Positions 6,413-14,114 of a stretch of 25,844 nucleotides of DNA are shown piece after piece (positions within the stretch are counted from its first letter, which is position 1; every line of letters starts with the position of its first letter). Below the pieces are notes generated by a model. It was not told the origin of the DNA. It did no database searches and was given only the letters and a program-made list of their open reading frames with translations. The stretch spans positions 1 to 25,844 of the forward strand of contig JBLGEO010000082.1 of the NCBI GenBank assembly GCA_047445235.1, read 5' to 3'. Source of the DNA: JBDSRX01 sp047445235 (GTDB taxonomy: Bacteria; Patescibacteriota; Dojkabacteria; J137). A program made the position numbers and the translations under genes.

Positions 6413-7666
6413 TTATTTCAATAAATCCAATGCTTTTATAAGTTGATCGTCTCCTTTCCCAGCTTTGAAGTTATCTAGGTTAAAATCTATCGCAAAATCG
6501 GGCGTAATTGGCTTTTCTGCCGTCACTTGTCTTCCAGTTGGAGATAACCACTTCTGGAATACTAAGATTAAAATAGAGCCATCTGAGAAGTTATCTAGTA
6601 TTTGTTGCTCTACTCCTTTTCCTACTGTTGGTTTTCCGACAACTTTACCTCTACCATTATCTTGAACAGCTGCAGTAAAGATTTCTGAAGCAGATGCACT
6701 TCCCTCGTTTACTAATACAACTAAAGGCATATCTTCAAACTTTCCAGTTCTTTGATCTTTATAAACAACAGTAGGTTGATTCTTTTGAGATTCCTGCATT
6801 AAGATTGTTCCAACTTTAAAGAAATCGTCCATTGCATATCTAACAGATGCAACATATCCTCCTGGGTTGTTCCTTAAGTCCATTATTATAGATTTTGGCT
6901 TATCAGCAGATGCCATTATTTTGCTTGTTGTGTCGTCCCAAGCTTTATTAAAGTCTTCTGGAGTTTTGTCAATCCATTGAGAAACTATTATTCTGTAAAC
7001 TCCGTTCCCCTCGTACTTATACTGTATATTTGATACTTCAATTTTTTGTCTAGTGATAGTAAAGTCTTTTGTTTCAGATGTAGAAGTTCTAAAAATTTTT
7101 AGTTTTACATCTGTTCCAGCTGCTCCCCTTATCTTTGTAGCAACTACATTTGGAAGTTGGCCATCAACCTTCTGACCGTCAACTTCTAAGAAAACATCTC
7201 CAGATAAAATCCCTGCTTTCTCTGCTGGATATCCGGATAAGACAGTCTCTGCTTCTGTGTAGTTATTATTGAATTTTAGAGTTACACCAATACCTTCAAA
7301 TGCTGGGTCTTTTGCTGCTGTATATGCTTTAGCTTCCTCTGGAGAAAGAAAACTTGTGTACTTATCGTTTAAAGATGAGATTATTCCCTTTGCAACACCA
7401 GTTGTAAGGTTTGCGTCTGATGGTAAATCGCCAATATATTTATCTTTTATTGTTTTAATTAAGCTATCAATATATGCTTGATCGTACACACCTGTAGTAG
7501 TTGTTGTAGACTGGTAGTTTGTTTGGGACTGCCTAGATGATGTTAGAGCAAGTGTAATTAAAGCACCAATTCCTATTCCTAAAACCAAAGTTATAGTTAT
7601 TAGGGTTGGTAATACGTGAATTTTAGAATGAGTTCGATTATATTCCTCTATTTTTTCGTTGATCAT
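6413..7666 (-). CDS. ctpA: carboxyl-terminal processing protease, S41A family
   Basis: A membrane-anchored periplasmic or extracellular protease that cleaves proteins at C-terminal regions. An N-terminal TM anchor lies at about 18-41, then a Ser/Thr-rich linker, a PDZ domain (about 123-205) and the S41 catalytic domain. The triad matches the family: Ser325 in NEGSASASE, Lys350 in VGKG (25 residues later, as in known CtpA proteins) and Gln354. The 417 residues are typical. Its ATG lies only 12 nt after the T-run of the rpsR terminator, so expression may depend on read-through of that hairpin. Confidence 0.95.
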   Translation of the reverse strand: MINEKIEEYNRTHSKIHVLPTLITITLVLGIGIGALITLALTSSRQSQTNYQSTTTTTGVYDQAYIDSLIKTIKDKYIGDLPSDANLTTGVAKGIISSLNDKYTSFLSPEEAKAYTAAKDPAFEGIGVTLKFNNNYTEAETVLSGYPAEKAGILSGDVFLEVDGQKVDGQLPNVVATKIRGAAGTDVKLKIFRTSTSETKDFTITRQKIEVSNIQYKYEGNGVYRIIVSQWIDKTPEDFNKAWDDTTSKIMASADKPKSIIMDLRNNPGGYVASVRYAMDDFFKVGTILMQESQKNQPTVVYKDQRTGKFEDMPLVVLVNEGSASASEIFTAAVQDNGRGKVVGKPTVGKGVEQQILDNFSDGSILILVFQKWLSPTGRQVTAEKPITPDFAIDFNLDNFKAGKGDDQLIKALDLLK

Positions 7667-7678
7667 GGGATTAGTAAT

Positions 7679-7712
7679 AAAAAAGCCGCTTAGGTAAGAT
7701 AACCTAAACGGC
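7679..7712 (-). terminator. intrinsic terminator/attenuator between rpsR and ctpA
   Basis: Stem 7702-7712 with 7685-7695 (11 bp, one mismatch), a 6-nt loop, and six T residues on the minus strand. It ends the rpsF-ssb-rpsR transcript and lies 12 nt before the ctpA ATG. Confidence 0.9.
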
Positions 7713-7733
7713 TTAGAAATTCAATCGAATATC

Positions 7734-7976
7734 TTAAACGTATTGTACGTATGGGATTAATGCAATGTACCTAGCTCTTTTTATAGATATAGCTAATTTT
7801 CTTTGGCATTTTGCAGAAACTCCAGTCTTCTCTGTTGGAAGAATTCTTCCTCTAGTAGTTATAAATTTCTTTAATGTTTGAACATCTTTGTAATCAATCT
7901 TACTTGGATCTCCATTGAATGGGTCTGCAGGTTTTACTTGCACCATTACTCTCTTCTTTGTTTTCTTCTTTTGCAT
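7734..7976 (-). CDS. rpsR: 30S ribosomal protein bS18
   Basis: An 80-aa basic protein. The IDYKDVQTLKKFITTRGRILP stretch and a C-terminal KRARYIALIPY are diagnostic of bS18, which pairs with bS6 on the small-subunit platform. It is the third gene of the canonical rpsF-ssb-rpsR operon, 19 bp after ssb. In most bacteria rplI (bL9) follows; here a terminator follows instead. Confidence 0.97.
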   Translation of the reverse strand: MQKKKTKKRVMVQVKPADPFNGDPSKIDYKDVQTLKKFITTRGRILPTEKTGVSAKCQRKLAISIKRARYIALIPYVQYV

Positions 7977-7995
7977 CTTGTTATCTTTTAATTAA

Positions 7996-8496
7996 TTAGA
8001 ATAAATCTTCGCTTTTAAATTCGTCTTTGTCTGCTTCTTCTGCAGGTTTTACAGGAACTTCTGTTACTGTTTGAGGTTCAACATGTAGTTCTGGTTCTGA
8101 GTGATCTGAATGATCCATCCCCTCTTTTGCTGCATCAATTCCTACTCCTTTCTTTCCTTTACTATCTAGTAAGTACATGTCGTTTAATTTGATTTCTGTT
8201 CTGTAAAATTTCTTTCCATCATCACCATCAAATACTCTGTTTCTTAATTCTCCTTCTGCATAAACCAACATTCCAACATCTAATACCATTGCACAAATTT
8301 CTGCTAATTTATTAAATGCTATTAAGTTATGGTACTCTGCTTTCTCTTTAATTTGTCCATCTTTATCTTTCCAGCTTGTGTTTGTAGCTACTCCGAAAGA
8401 ACAAATCTGAACTCCTCCTGATGTTTCTTTTAAGACTGGGCTTCTTGTTAAGTTTCCGATCAACATTACTTTGTTTAGGGATCTTGACTTTGACAT
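7996..8496 (-). CDS. ssb: single-stranded DNA-binding protein
   Basis: A 166-aa protein: an OB fold at about 5-112 (LNKVMLIGNLTRSPVLK, then WKDKDGQIKEKAEYHNLIAF), followed by an acidic disordered tail. The tail ends EFKSEDLF, a variant of the conserved acidic DDDIPF-like tip that recruits replication and repair partners. It lies in the rpsF-ssb-rpsR operon, as in most bacteria. Confidence 0.97.
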   Translation of the reverse strand: MSKSRSLNKVMLIGNLTRSPVLKETSGGVQICSFGVATNTSWKDKDGQIKEKAEYHNLIAFNKLAEICAMVLDVGMLVYAEGELRNRVFDGDDGKKFYRTEIKLNDMYLLDSKGKKGVGIDAAKEGMDHSDHSEPELHVEPQTVTEVPVKPAEEADKDEFKSEDLF

Positions 8497-8542
8497 ATGT
8501 AATCAATAATGAAAAAATAAATTTTTTACCAATTAAAATATA

Positions 8543-8830
8543 TTAAAGTGAATCTTCTGTAACTCTTAAAAATCTAAGTACATCTGTATTTAGAGTTAAG
8601 GCTCTGTCAAAAGCTGATACGTGCTTTGGGCTCATATTTAACTTTGCAAAGATATAAAAACCTTCTTTATTATTTTTTATAGAATACGCTAGAAGTCTTT
8701 TTCCTAAGAAGTTCAACTTACTTAATTTTCCGTCTAAGTCTGTTACAGCTTTCTCTATTTTTGCTACTACCTTTTCTTTAATTTCTTCGTTGCTCAAAGG
8801 CTTTACAACTAATGCTAATTCGTACTTCAT
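8543..8830 (-). CDS. rpsF: 30S ribosomal protein bS6
   Basis: A 95-aa protein with the bS6 ferredoxin-like pattern: MKYELALVVKPL, GKRLLAYSIKNNKEGFYIFAKL, and a C-terminal VLRFLRV. It binds bS18 and 16S rRNA. It is the first gene of the operon, behind a TATAAT box. It is slightly shorter than the E. coli protein and lacks the acidic tail. Confidence 0.97.
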   Translation of the reverse strand: MKYELALVVKPLSNEEIKEKVVAKIEKAVTDLDGKLSKLNFLGKRLLAYSIKNNKEGFYIFAKLNMSPKHVSAFDRALTLNTDVLRFLRVTEDSL

Positions 8831-8868
8831 AATAAATGTAACTTTAATAAAATATTCAAATACGGTGA

Positions 8869-8874
8869 ATTATA
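8869..8874 (-). promoter_or_regulatory. -10 box (TATAAT) of the rpsF-ssb-rpsR operon
   Basis: A perfect TATAAT on the minus strand about 38 nt before the rpsF ATG. The -35 region is weak. Confidence 0.55.
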
Positions 8875-8893
8875 CTATAAACACTGTAAAAAA

Positions 8894-8962
8894 TCCAAAT
8901 GACAAATCACAAAATCCAAAACAGGCTATTGAAGATTTGGCATTTATGATTTGATATTTGAA
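8894..8962. repeat. imperfect inverted repeat (dispersed CAAATNNCAAATCA-type element)
   Basis: The left arm 8894-8921 (CCAAATGACAAATCACAAAA...) matches the reverse complement of the right arm 8934-8961 at roughly three quarters of positions, around a 12-nt centre. The core TGATTTGATATT recurs at 24818-24829. The element fills the recR-rpsF spacer and would fold as a hairpin at the recR 3' end. Confidence 0.6.
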
Positions 8963-8963
8963 T

Positions 8964-9569
8964 TTAGAACTTCACTCTACTTCTTAAAGAGTCACCTAGA
9001 GTCTGGGATGAAATGAATTCTATATCAGAACCACTGGAAATACCCTTTGCAAGCTGACTAAATTCGATATCTGGACTGCCCTTGGAAATCTCGCTTTTAA
9101 TATACATGCTTGTTGAATCTCCTTCAATAGTTGGATTTAAAGAAAAGATAATTTCCTTTACCCCTTGATCATTCCGAACTCTACTAAATAAAGATTGGAT
9201 ATTAATATCACTTACTCCGATTCCGTTAATTGGTGAGATTAATCCTCCTAAAACATGATAAACTCCTTCAAAACTGCCTGAAGATTCAAAGTTATATAAG
9301 TCTAAAGAATCCTCTACAACCATTATCACTGTTTTGTTTCTTTTCTCATCAGCACAAATTTCACAGACTAATTCGTCAGTAATATTACCGCAAACGCTAC
9401 ATTGCTTTATTGAAGCAAGCGAGTCTTCTATTGCACTAGAAAGCTTTTTAGCTAATGGCTTTGCATTAACTGTAAGGTACAAAGCAAGTCGATTAGAAAG
9501 CTTTGGGCCTACTCCTGGCAGGCTCGCAAAACTATCCGATAAGTTTAAAATTTGTTTTGGTAATCCCAT
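8964..9569 (-). CDS. recR: recombination mediator RecR
   Basis: Works with RecO and RecF to load RecA at single-strand gaps. The 201 residues are typical. A helix-hairpin-helix occupies the N-terminus (LPGVGPKLSNRLALYL, about 17-32). The four-cysteine zinc finger is C57, C60, C69 and C72, followed by a Toprim domain (VIMVVEDSLDL onward, about 81-175). The ATG is one base after the TAG of ybaB (TAGTATG), indicating translational coupling in the dnaX-ybaB-recR operon. Confidence 0.97.
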   Translation of the reverse strand: MGLPKQILNLSDSFASLPGVGPKLSNRLALYLTVNAKPLAKKLSSAIEDSLASIKQCSVCGNITDELVCEICADEKRNKTVIMVVEDSLDLYNFESSGSFEGVYHVLGGLISPINGIGVSDINIQSLFSRVRNDQGVKEIIFSLNPTIEGDSTSMYIKSEISKGSPDIEFSQLAKGISSGSDIEFISSQTLGDSLRSRVKF

Positions 9570-9570
9570 A

Positions 9571-9888
9571 CTATTCTGAGAACATGTCCTTTAACTGATC
9601 CATACTAGTATTGTTTCTTAGTTCAGCTTCTAATCCTTTTCTTGCATCTTCATTGGCGTGCATTACATTTTTCTCAATTAATCTTGCAATTTTCTCTACG
9701 AGCTTATCATCCTCGATTCCTAGTTCTGACTTTAGTTCTGGTCTACTTACTTCTGCCTTTTTTGTAGCATAAAGACCATCTATAATAATTCCTAGAGAGC
9801 CTCCTTTACCTACTGCTTTGATTGCAGACATTGAGCTTCTAGCTTTCATTGCTTTTTGAATCATCTTACCTGTGTCGAAAATACCCAT
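9571..9888 (-). CDS. ybaB: YbaB/EbfC family nucleoid-associated protein
   Basis: A 105-aa protein between dnaX and recR, the classic ybaB position. The N-terminal helix, the Gly-rich turn VGKGGSLGIIIDGLY, and the C-terminal helix with KNVMHANEDARKGLEAELR fit YbaB/EbfC dimers that bind DNA. The sequence is diverged, so assignment relies partly on synteny. It lies 35 bp after dnaX. Confidence 0.85.
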   Translation of the reverse strand: MGIFDTGKMIQKAMKARSSMSAIKAVGKGGSLGIIIDGLYATKKAEVSRPELKSELGIEDDKLVEKIARLIEKNVMHANEDARKGLEAELRNNTSMDQLKDMFSE

Positions 9889-9923
9889 ACTATTTAATTA
9901 ATAATTAATAAGATTTTAATAAA

Positions 9924-11411
9924 CTACAATAAATTCGCTACTAATTCCGTATTATCTACTTCTTGAGCCGCCTCCTCTGCTTTAATTTCTGCTACAACCT
10001 CGCTTACAGTTTTATGTACTGGCAGATCCGTTACCTCTCCTAAAATAAACTCCACTGATTCTAAACCTTCAGAGACTTCTCTAGTAACGGTAAGTATAAA
10101 ATTAACATGCTCAGGCTTATTAAGTAAAGCTATATTAAATTTAGAGCTGGTTATAATTTTAACCGATGTTCCATCAATTACTATATTAGAACTATTTAAA
10201 ACTGCCTTAAATCTTGGCGAAATGCTACCAGATCTGCTTATTAGATGAGTTTTAAGATCTCTAGTTGTCGGGGGTTGCGAGTTATGGGTTACGGGTTGAG
10301 ATCCATATTCTGCTTCCTTATCAGAAACAACCTTTGGTTGAGGCTTATCATTTCGAGGTTCCTGTATTTTGGAACTTGCTACCTGTTCCCCCTGGCAAAT
10401 TCTTATTATTGCGATCTCAAATACAGTCTTCTTGTTGGGAAACTCTTTCATTTCTCTCTTAGCTATTATTAATTGTCCGGTTAGCTGCATAAGTCTTTGT
10501 AGTAAGCTTCTATTATCTGCGTTTTTAAGTAACTCTTCTCTTAACTTATCTAGTAGTTGATCTATTAGAAAGTTTAAGTCTCCTCCATTTTGTGATATCA
10601 ATTCCACTAATTCCATTGAAGTTCCTAAATTCTTTTCTAATAGTGCATTTTTTAACTTAGTAATATCTTCGTCTGAAATTAGTCCTAAAATTCTATAAAC
10701 ACTTTCCATAGTTACTCCGTTATTTCGGCTCATGACCAATACTTTTCCAAGCAAAGACTCTGCATCTCTGTAGCTACCTCCAGATTTTTTATAAATAACT
10801 TCCAAAACATCATCGGCAATTTCCAAACCCTCTTGCTGACAAATTATTTTTAATTTAGAAATTACTTCATCCGAAGAACCCAGAGCAAAATCGTACCGCT
10901 GAACTCTAGATAATATTGTAATTGGAAGCTTGTGTGGCTCTGTTGTAGCAAACATAAAAACTACATGTGCTGGTGGCTCTTCCAATGTCTTCAAAAGCGC
11001 GTTGAAAGCCTCTTTAGTAAGCATGTGGGCTTCGTCTATAATGTAGATCTTCTTTTTTAGCATACTGGGCACAAAATCGACAGTGGTCTTTAAATCCCTT
11101 ATCTCATCTACTCCTCTATTTGATGCCGCATCCATTTCTACAACATCTGTTGTTTGCATCGAAGAAATGGCTAAACAATTAACGCATTCGTTACAAGTGT
11201 CATTGTTTTTATCGAAGTTTAAGCAATTAATTGCTTTTGCATAAATTCTTGCTATAGAAGTTTTTCCTGTTCCTCTTGCACCAGTAAAAAGATATGAGTG
11301 AGAAATCCTGTCCTGTTTGACTGATTCTTTTAGAGTCTCTACAATCTCTTTCTGCCCGATAATTTCCGAGAAAGATCTTGATCTATATTTTCTGTAAAGT
11401 ACTTCTGCCAT
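9924..11411 (-). CDS. dnaX: DNA polymerase III subunit gamma/tau
   Basis: Clamp-loader ATPase. The N-terminal AAA+ domain has Walker A GARGTGKTS (Lys50), a zinc module C63/C73/C76/C79, Walker B IIDEAH (126-129) and the sensor/arginine-finger stretch ILSRVQRYDF (SRV at 168-170; the usual SRC has Val for Cys). Domain III ends near 340, and a Ser/Pro/Thr-rich linker (about 350-390) leads to a short C-terminal domain. The 495 residues are shorter than E. coli tau (643). No obvious A-rich slippery heptamer was seen, so a programmed gamma form is not supported. Confidence 0.97.
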   Translation of the reverse strand: MAEVLYRKYRSRSFSEIIGQKEIVETLKESVKQDRISHSYLFTGARGTGKTSIARIYAKAINCLNFDKNNDTCNECVNCLAISSMQTTDVVEMDAASNRGVDEIRDLKTTVDFVPSMLKKKIYIIDEAHMLTKEAFNALLKTLEEPPAHVVFMFATTEPHKLPITILSRVQRYDFALGSSDEVISKLKIICQQEGLEIADDVLEVIYKKSGGSYRDAESLLGKVLVMSRNNGVTMESVYRILGLISDEDITKLKNALLEKNLGTSMELVELISQNGGDLNFLIDQLLDKLREELLKNADNRSLLQRLMQLTGQLIIAKREMKEFPNKKTVFEIAIIRICQGEQVASSKIQEPRNDKPQPKVVSDKEAEYGSQPVTHNSQPPTTRDLKTHLISRSGSISPRFKAVLNSSNIVIDGTSVKIITSSKFNIALLNKPEHVNFILTVTREVSEGLESVEFILGEVTDLPVHKTVSEVVAEIKAEEAAQEVDNTELVANLL

Positions 11412-11446
11412 TGGGTAGTTTTGAGTTCAAATTTGATAGTAAAGAG

Positions 11447-11474
11447 ATTATAAATGATTAGGGAGAAATTACAA
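11447..11474 (-). promoter_or_regulatory. promoter of dnaX-ybaB-recR (TTGTAA-N16-TATAAT)
   Basis: On the minus strand, -35 TTGTAA (11474-11469), a 16-bp spacer and a perfect -10 TATAAT (11452-11447), about 36 nt before the dnaX ATG. Confidence 0.65.
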
Positions 11475-11552
11475 AATAAGAATTTTTGGGACTGGATTTA
11501 CAAGCAGAGTCAACATTTGATCGAGGCCGTGCTACGTCCTAGCAATTTAGTA

Positions 11553-11637
11553 CCATTCTGAGCGGAACGCAGTGAAGTCGAATGGATCCCATTTTGAAAC
11601 CACATATCGGGGATCCTTCGACAAGCTCAGGATGAAT
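11553..11637. repeat. REP-like bipartite palindrome
   Basis: CTGAGC...GTCGAATGGATCC is followed after about 20 nt by GGATCCTTCGACAAGCTCAG, giving a long imperfect hairpin (one bulged T). The GGATCCTTCGACAAGCTCAG word is a type of extragenic palindrome found in many bacterial genomes. Relatives lie at 4284-4317 and 17194-17218. Confidence 0.65.
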
Positions 11638-11639
11638 TA

Positions 11640-11710
11640 AGTGTGAGCAAAGCAACCAAAGAACGAGCATGAATCTATAAGGAAGGGTGGTAACGGCTTC
11701 GCCGTCTAGA
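11640..11710 (+). repeat. dispersed intergenic element, copy 1
   Basis: This stretch begins AGTGTGAGCAAAGCAACCA and ends in a GGTGGT-ACGGC hairpin (ACGGC ttc GCCGT) and CTAGA. It aligns with 17127-17194 at both ends, the centre being divergent. Confidence 0.6.
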
Positions 11711-11742
11711 GATTAAAAAAGACCCTTTCGGGTCTTTTAAAT
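11711..11742 (-). terminator. intrinsic terminator downstream of rpsU
   Basis: AAAAGACCC-TTTC-GGGTCTTTT stem; on the minus strand it is followed by TTTTTTAA. Confidence 0.85.
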
Positions 11743-11772
11743 TACTATTGTATTTGAAATAGTTTCTTCCTT

Positions 11773-11800
11773 AAACAAAAAGGCGAAGCCTTATTTGTTT
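11773..11800 (-). terminator. hairpin containing the rpsU stop codon, probable terminator
   Basis: AAACAAA/TTTGTTT and AAGGC/GCCTT pair around a GAA loop with one bulge. The minus-strand copy ends GCCTTTTTGTTT. The stem incorporates the last rpsU codons and the TAA. It lies in tandem with the terminator at 11711-11742. Confidence 0.6.
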
Positions 11801-11997
11801 CTATTTCTTCTTGCTGCGGATCTTCGTCTTTTCTTCATCTTAGCCCAAACCTTTTTAGCTGCGTGCACTTTAGCTGTCTTAGGAACGAAGAATCTTAGTT
11901 CTTCTCTCTTTTCCAAAACACCTTCTCGTGTTGCTTCTCTCCAAAGTAACCTTAGAGCTAAATCAATTGACATATCGTCGTGTACAACTACTGACAT
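11791..11997 (-). CDS. rpsU: 30S ribosomal protein bS21
   Basis: A 68-aa strongly basic protein. The pattern MSVVVHDDMSIDLALRLLWREATREGVL, then a KKVWAKMKKRRRSAARR tail, is bS21-like; the protein aids initiation-complex base pairing on the small subunit. It lies 63 bp downstream of rseP, likely the last gene of frr-rseP-rpsU. Confidence 0.92.
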   Translation of the reverse strand: MSVVVHDDMSIDLALRLLWREATREGVLEKREELRFFVPKTAKVHAAKKVWAKMKKRRRSAARRNRNK

Positions 11998-12060
11998 AAT
12001 AAATTTCTAATTAAATATTTATAAGCTCAAAGATTTTAGCAGATTAGATCTGAAATGTCA

Positions 12061-13242
12061 TCATCTACCTAGAATATTTCTAAAAAAATCTCCAATACTA
12101 TTTAGCCAACCTAACTGTACTACATCCTTAAAGTTGACAACAATTGCAAGTCCAATAAGTGTAAAGAATCCAACAGTATTAATAGTTCCCAAAATATTAT
12201 CTGGAATTTTTCTTCTTGTTAGTGTTTCAACAACAACAACAGCAGCCTGCCCTCCGTCCAATGCTGGGAAAGGTATGATATTGAATATTCCTAATGAAAT
12301 ACTAATTAATGCTGCAAGTGGAAGCAATACGTCAAAAGCCCTAAATTCCACTACCTGACTTACATTATCTGCTAATTTTGGCAAACCTCCAACACTTTGT
12401 GCTACTTCAGTATAGTCTCCAGTCTTGAAAGCATTACCAAAAAGACCACCTAAAGACTTTAGTAGATAGAAAGTTGTATCGGTTGTTAAACTTGCAGCTG
12501 ATGTAACGTTCTCATTAAATCTTATTAAATATATCGGGTAAGGTTGAGACCTATCGTAATTTAGACTTACATTTAGGATTGCACCCTTGTCGTTCGCCGT
12601 TCCTACCTTAATATCTCTTTCGCTTGTTTCAAAAGTATCAAGATCTACAAATTCAAACGTTACTGTTTTACCTTGATTATCTTTTAGATCCTCCTGAAAT
12701 TTGGGATATGACTGAAATCTATCACCATTGATAGCAATGATAGTGTCTCCATGGAACAATTGTCCTGCAGACTGCCCATTATCGTCTACAGTAATTACGG
12801 AGATTGGAAAGACCTTTATAGAAGATTTTGTATTATTAAATGAATAGTCAGTAATTGCAGGTAGATTGAATTTATAACCATTTCCAGGAAGGAATAATGC
12901 AAACAGGAATATTGCAAAAATAAAATTCATAAATACACCGGCCATAAGAATAATAATTTTTTGATATGCTCTCTTATTTCTAAAAGCATTTGGATTATTC
13001 GAAGTCGATACTTCACCTTCCAGTTCAACGAATCCACCAAGTGGGATTAATCTAATCGCATACTTAGTATCTCCCCATTGCTTAGACCATATAGTCTTTC
13101 CAAAGCCTATTGCAAATTCTCTTACATATACTTTAAAGAACTTTGCTGCAAGAAAATGACCGAGCTCATGTACGAATACGAGCAAACTTATTAGTACAAA
13201 AAAAGCTATAATTGTAATGACTATGTTTAATAATTGTTCCAT
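12061..13242 (-). CDS. rseP: RseP/site-2 family intramembrane zinc metalloprotease
   Basis: Cleaves membrane-embedded substrates such as anti-sigma factors or signal-peptide remnants. The N-terminal TM carries the zinc motif HELGH (25-29). A second conserved motif, FPALDGG (Asp329), supplies the third metal ligand. A PDZ-like insert lies between about 130 and 225, and further TM segments at about 90-115, 300-320 and 350-372. The 393 residues are typical. It is the only gene in the window ending in TGA. It follows frr by 31 bp. Confidence 0.95.
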   Translation of the reverse strand: MEQLLNIVITIIAFFVLISLLVFVHELGHFLAAKFFKVYVREFAIGFGKTIWSKQWGDTKYAIRLIPLGGFVELEGEVSTSNNPNAFRNKRAYQKIIILMAGVFMNFIFAIFLFALFLPGNGYKFNLPAITDYSFNNTKSSIKVFPISVITVDDNGQSAGQLFHGDTIIAINGDRFQSYPKFQEDLKDNQGKTVTFEFVDLDTFETSERDIKVGTANDKGAILNVSLNYDRSQPYPIYLIRFNENVTSAASLTTDTTFYLLKSLGGLFGNAFKTGDYTEVAQSVGGLPKLADNVSQVVEFRAFDVLLPLAALISISLGIFNIIPFPALDGGQAAVVVVETLTRRKIPDNILGTINTVGFFTLIGLAIVVNFKDVVQLGWLNSIGDFFRNILGR

Positions 13243-13273
13243 AAGAATTTTATGATAATGATATGATTAAGGA

Positions 13274-13825
13274 CTACTTAGCGTTCGGATTGATTTCTTT
13301 ATTTTTATCTGCAGATATAGATTCCAACGACTTTATGTTTGCATCTACGAGTTCTTGGATCTTCTTTTCACTAGCTTTTTGCTCATCTTCAGAAACACCT
13401 TCAAGTGCTTTAACCTTCTGCATGTAATCCTGTCTTACGTTCCTAGCTCTAATTCTAAAGTTTTCTAATAAAGCATTTAACTCTTTTGAAGTAGTGTCTC
13501 TATCTTCCTGAGTTAAAGGTAAGAAGTTTACAATAACCATTTCCGATTGCTCTACAACGGAACCACCTATATTGGCGTTCCGAATTGCTGAAGCTATTTT
13601 AGAAACATCAGTTTTACTAAATGGTTTAACATTTGCTGTAATTGGTTGAGGGAAACTAATTGTAGCTGCGTACTCTAATGGTGACATTGTACCGTACTGA
13701 TCTATCTCAATTCCTTTAAATGCGTCCATTCCAGCTTTCCCAGTCTTTAGTTTTTTTAGTTCTTCAGAGAATCTTGTAGTTACCTCTTCTAGTTCTTTTT
13801 TATATTTTGCTTCATCAAAAAGCAT
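13274..13825 (-). CDS. frr: ribosome recycling factor
   Basis: Splits post-termination ribosomes together with EF-G. From the ATG at 13825 it is 183 aa, the family length; a TTG two codons further upstream (13831) would add only MF. It has the family pattern of a helical N-terminus with LKTGKAGMDAFKGIEIDQYG, the NANIGG turn, and a coiled domain I with ENFRIRARNVRQDYMQKVKAL. Family members usually follow pyrH; here frr has its own upstream promoter region shared with a divergent gene. rseP follows. Confidence 0.96.
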   Translation of the reverse strand: MLFDEAKYKKELEEVTTRFSEELKKLKTGKAGMDAFKGIEIDQYGTMSPLEYAATISFPQPITANVKPFSKTDVSKIASAIRNANIGGSVVEQSEMVIVNFLPLTQEDRDTTSKELNALLENFRIRARNVRQDYMQKVKALEGVSEDEQKASEKKIQELVDANIKSLESISADKNKEINPNAK

Positions 13826-13853
13826 AAACAATTGGTAATAATTAATCTAGTAA

Positions 13854-13863
13854 TGATATTATA
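13854..13863. promoter_or_regulatory. overlapping divergent -10 boxes (frr / DUF1232 gene)
   Basis: The plus strand has TGA-TATTAT (13854-13862), an extended -10. The minus strand has TATAAT (13863-13858). The two hexamers overlap, so polymerase can bind for only one direction at a time. Confidence 0.5.
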
Positions 13864-13865
13864 TT

Positions 13866-13872
13866 AAGAGGA
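13866..13872 (+). promoter_or_regulatory. ribosome binding site AAGAGGA deciding a TTG start
   Basis: AAGAGGA lies 9 nt before the TTG at 13882, but 21 nt before the in-frame ATG at 13894. It therefore favours the TTG. This is one of the few clear Shine-Dalgarno sequences in the window. Confidence 0.6.
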
Positions 13873-13881
13873 TTTACTCAA

Positions 13882-14097
13882 TTGAAAAATACTATGTGGA
13901 AATTTGCAAGACAACACTGGCTACTGATTCTTTCTTTAATCTATATACTCTCACCTATAGATTTTATTCCCGAGGCATTCCTTGGACCAATTGGATTAAT
14001 TGATGATCTTGGATTGGTAACATTCTTAATCTTTTACGAAGCTATTAAGTTTATTTATAATCAGAGAATCGAGAAAGGATATAAAGAATTAAAGTAA
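13882..14097 (+). CDS. DUF1232 (YkvA-like) small membrane protein
   Basis: A 71-aa protein with the DUF1232 signature YILSPIDFIPEAFLGPIGLIDDLGLV in one or two membrane helices. The family's function is not established. The TTG at 13882 is chosen as start because an AAGAGGA lies 9 nt upstream; the alternative ATG at 13894 would shorten it by four residues. It is transcribed alone, divergent from frr, and ends at a terminator shared with tsf. Confidence 0.85.
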   Translation: MKNTMWKFARQHWLLILSLIYILSPIDFIPEAFLGPIGLIDDLGLVTFLIFYEAIKFIYNQRIEKGYKELK

Positions 14098-14114
14098 AAG
14101 TCTATTACTAGATA

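Larger units (their letters stand above)
11475..11790. other. intergenic region dnaX-rpsU: repeats and terminators, no gene
   Basis: Upstream of the dnaX promoter, this spacer holds a REP-like palindrome (11553-11637), a second dispersed element (11640-11710) and two tandem hairpin terminators behind rpsU. No open frame here looks coding. Confidence 0.7.

Noticed and set aside
9924..11411. Programmed frameshift in dnaX
   Set aside because: No A-rich slippery heptamer with a downstream hairpin was recognised in the expected central region.
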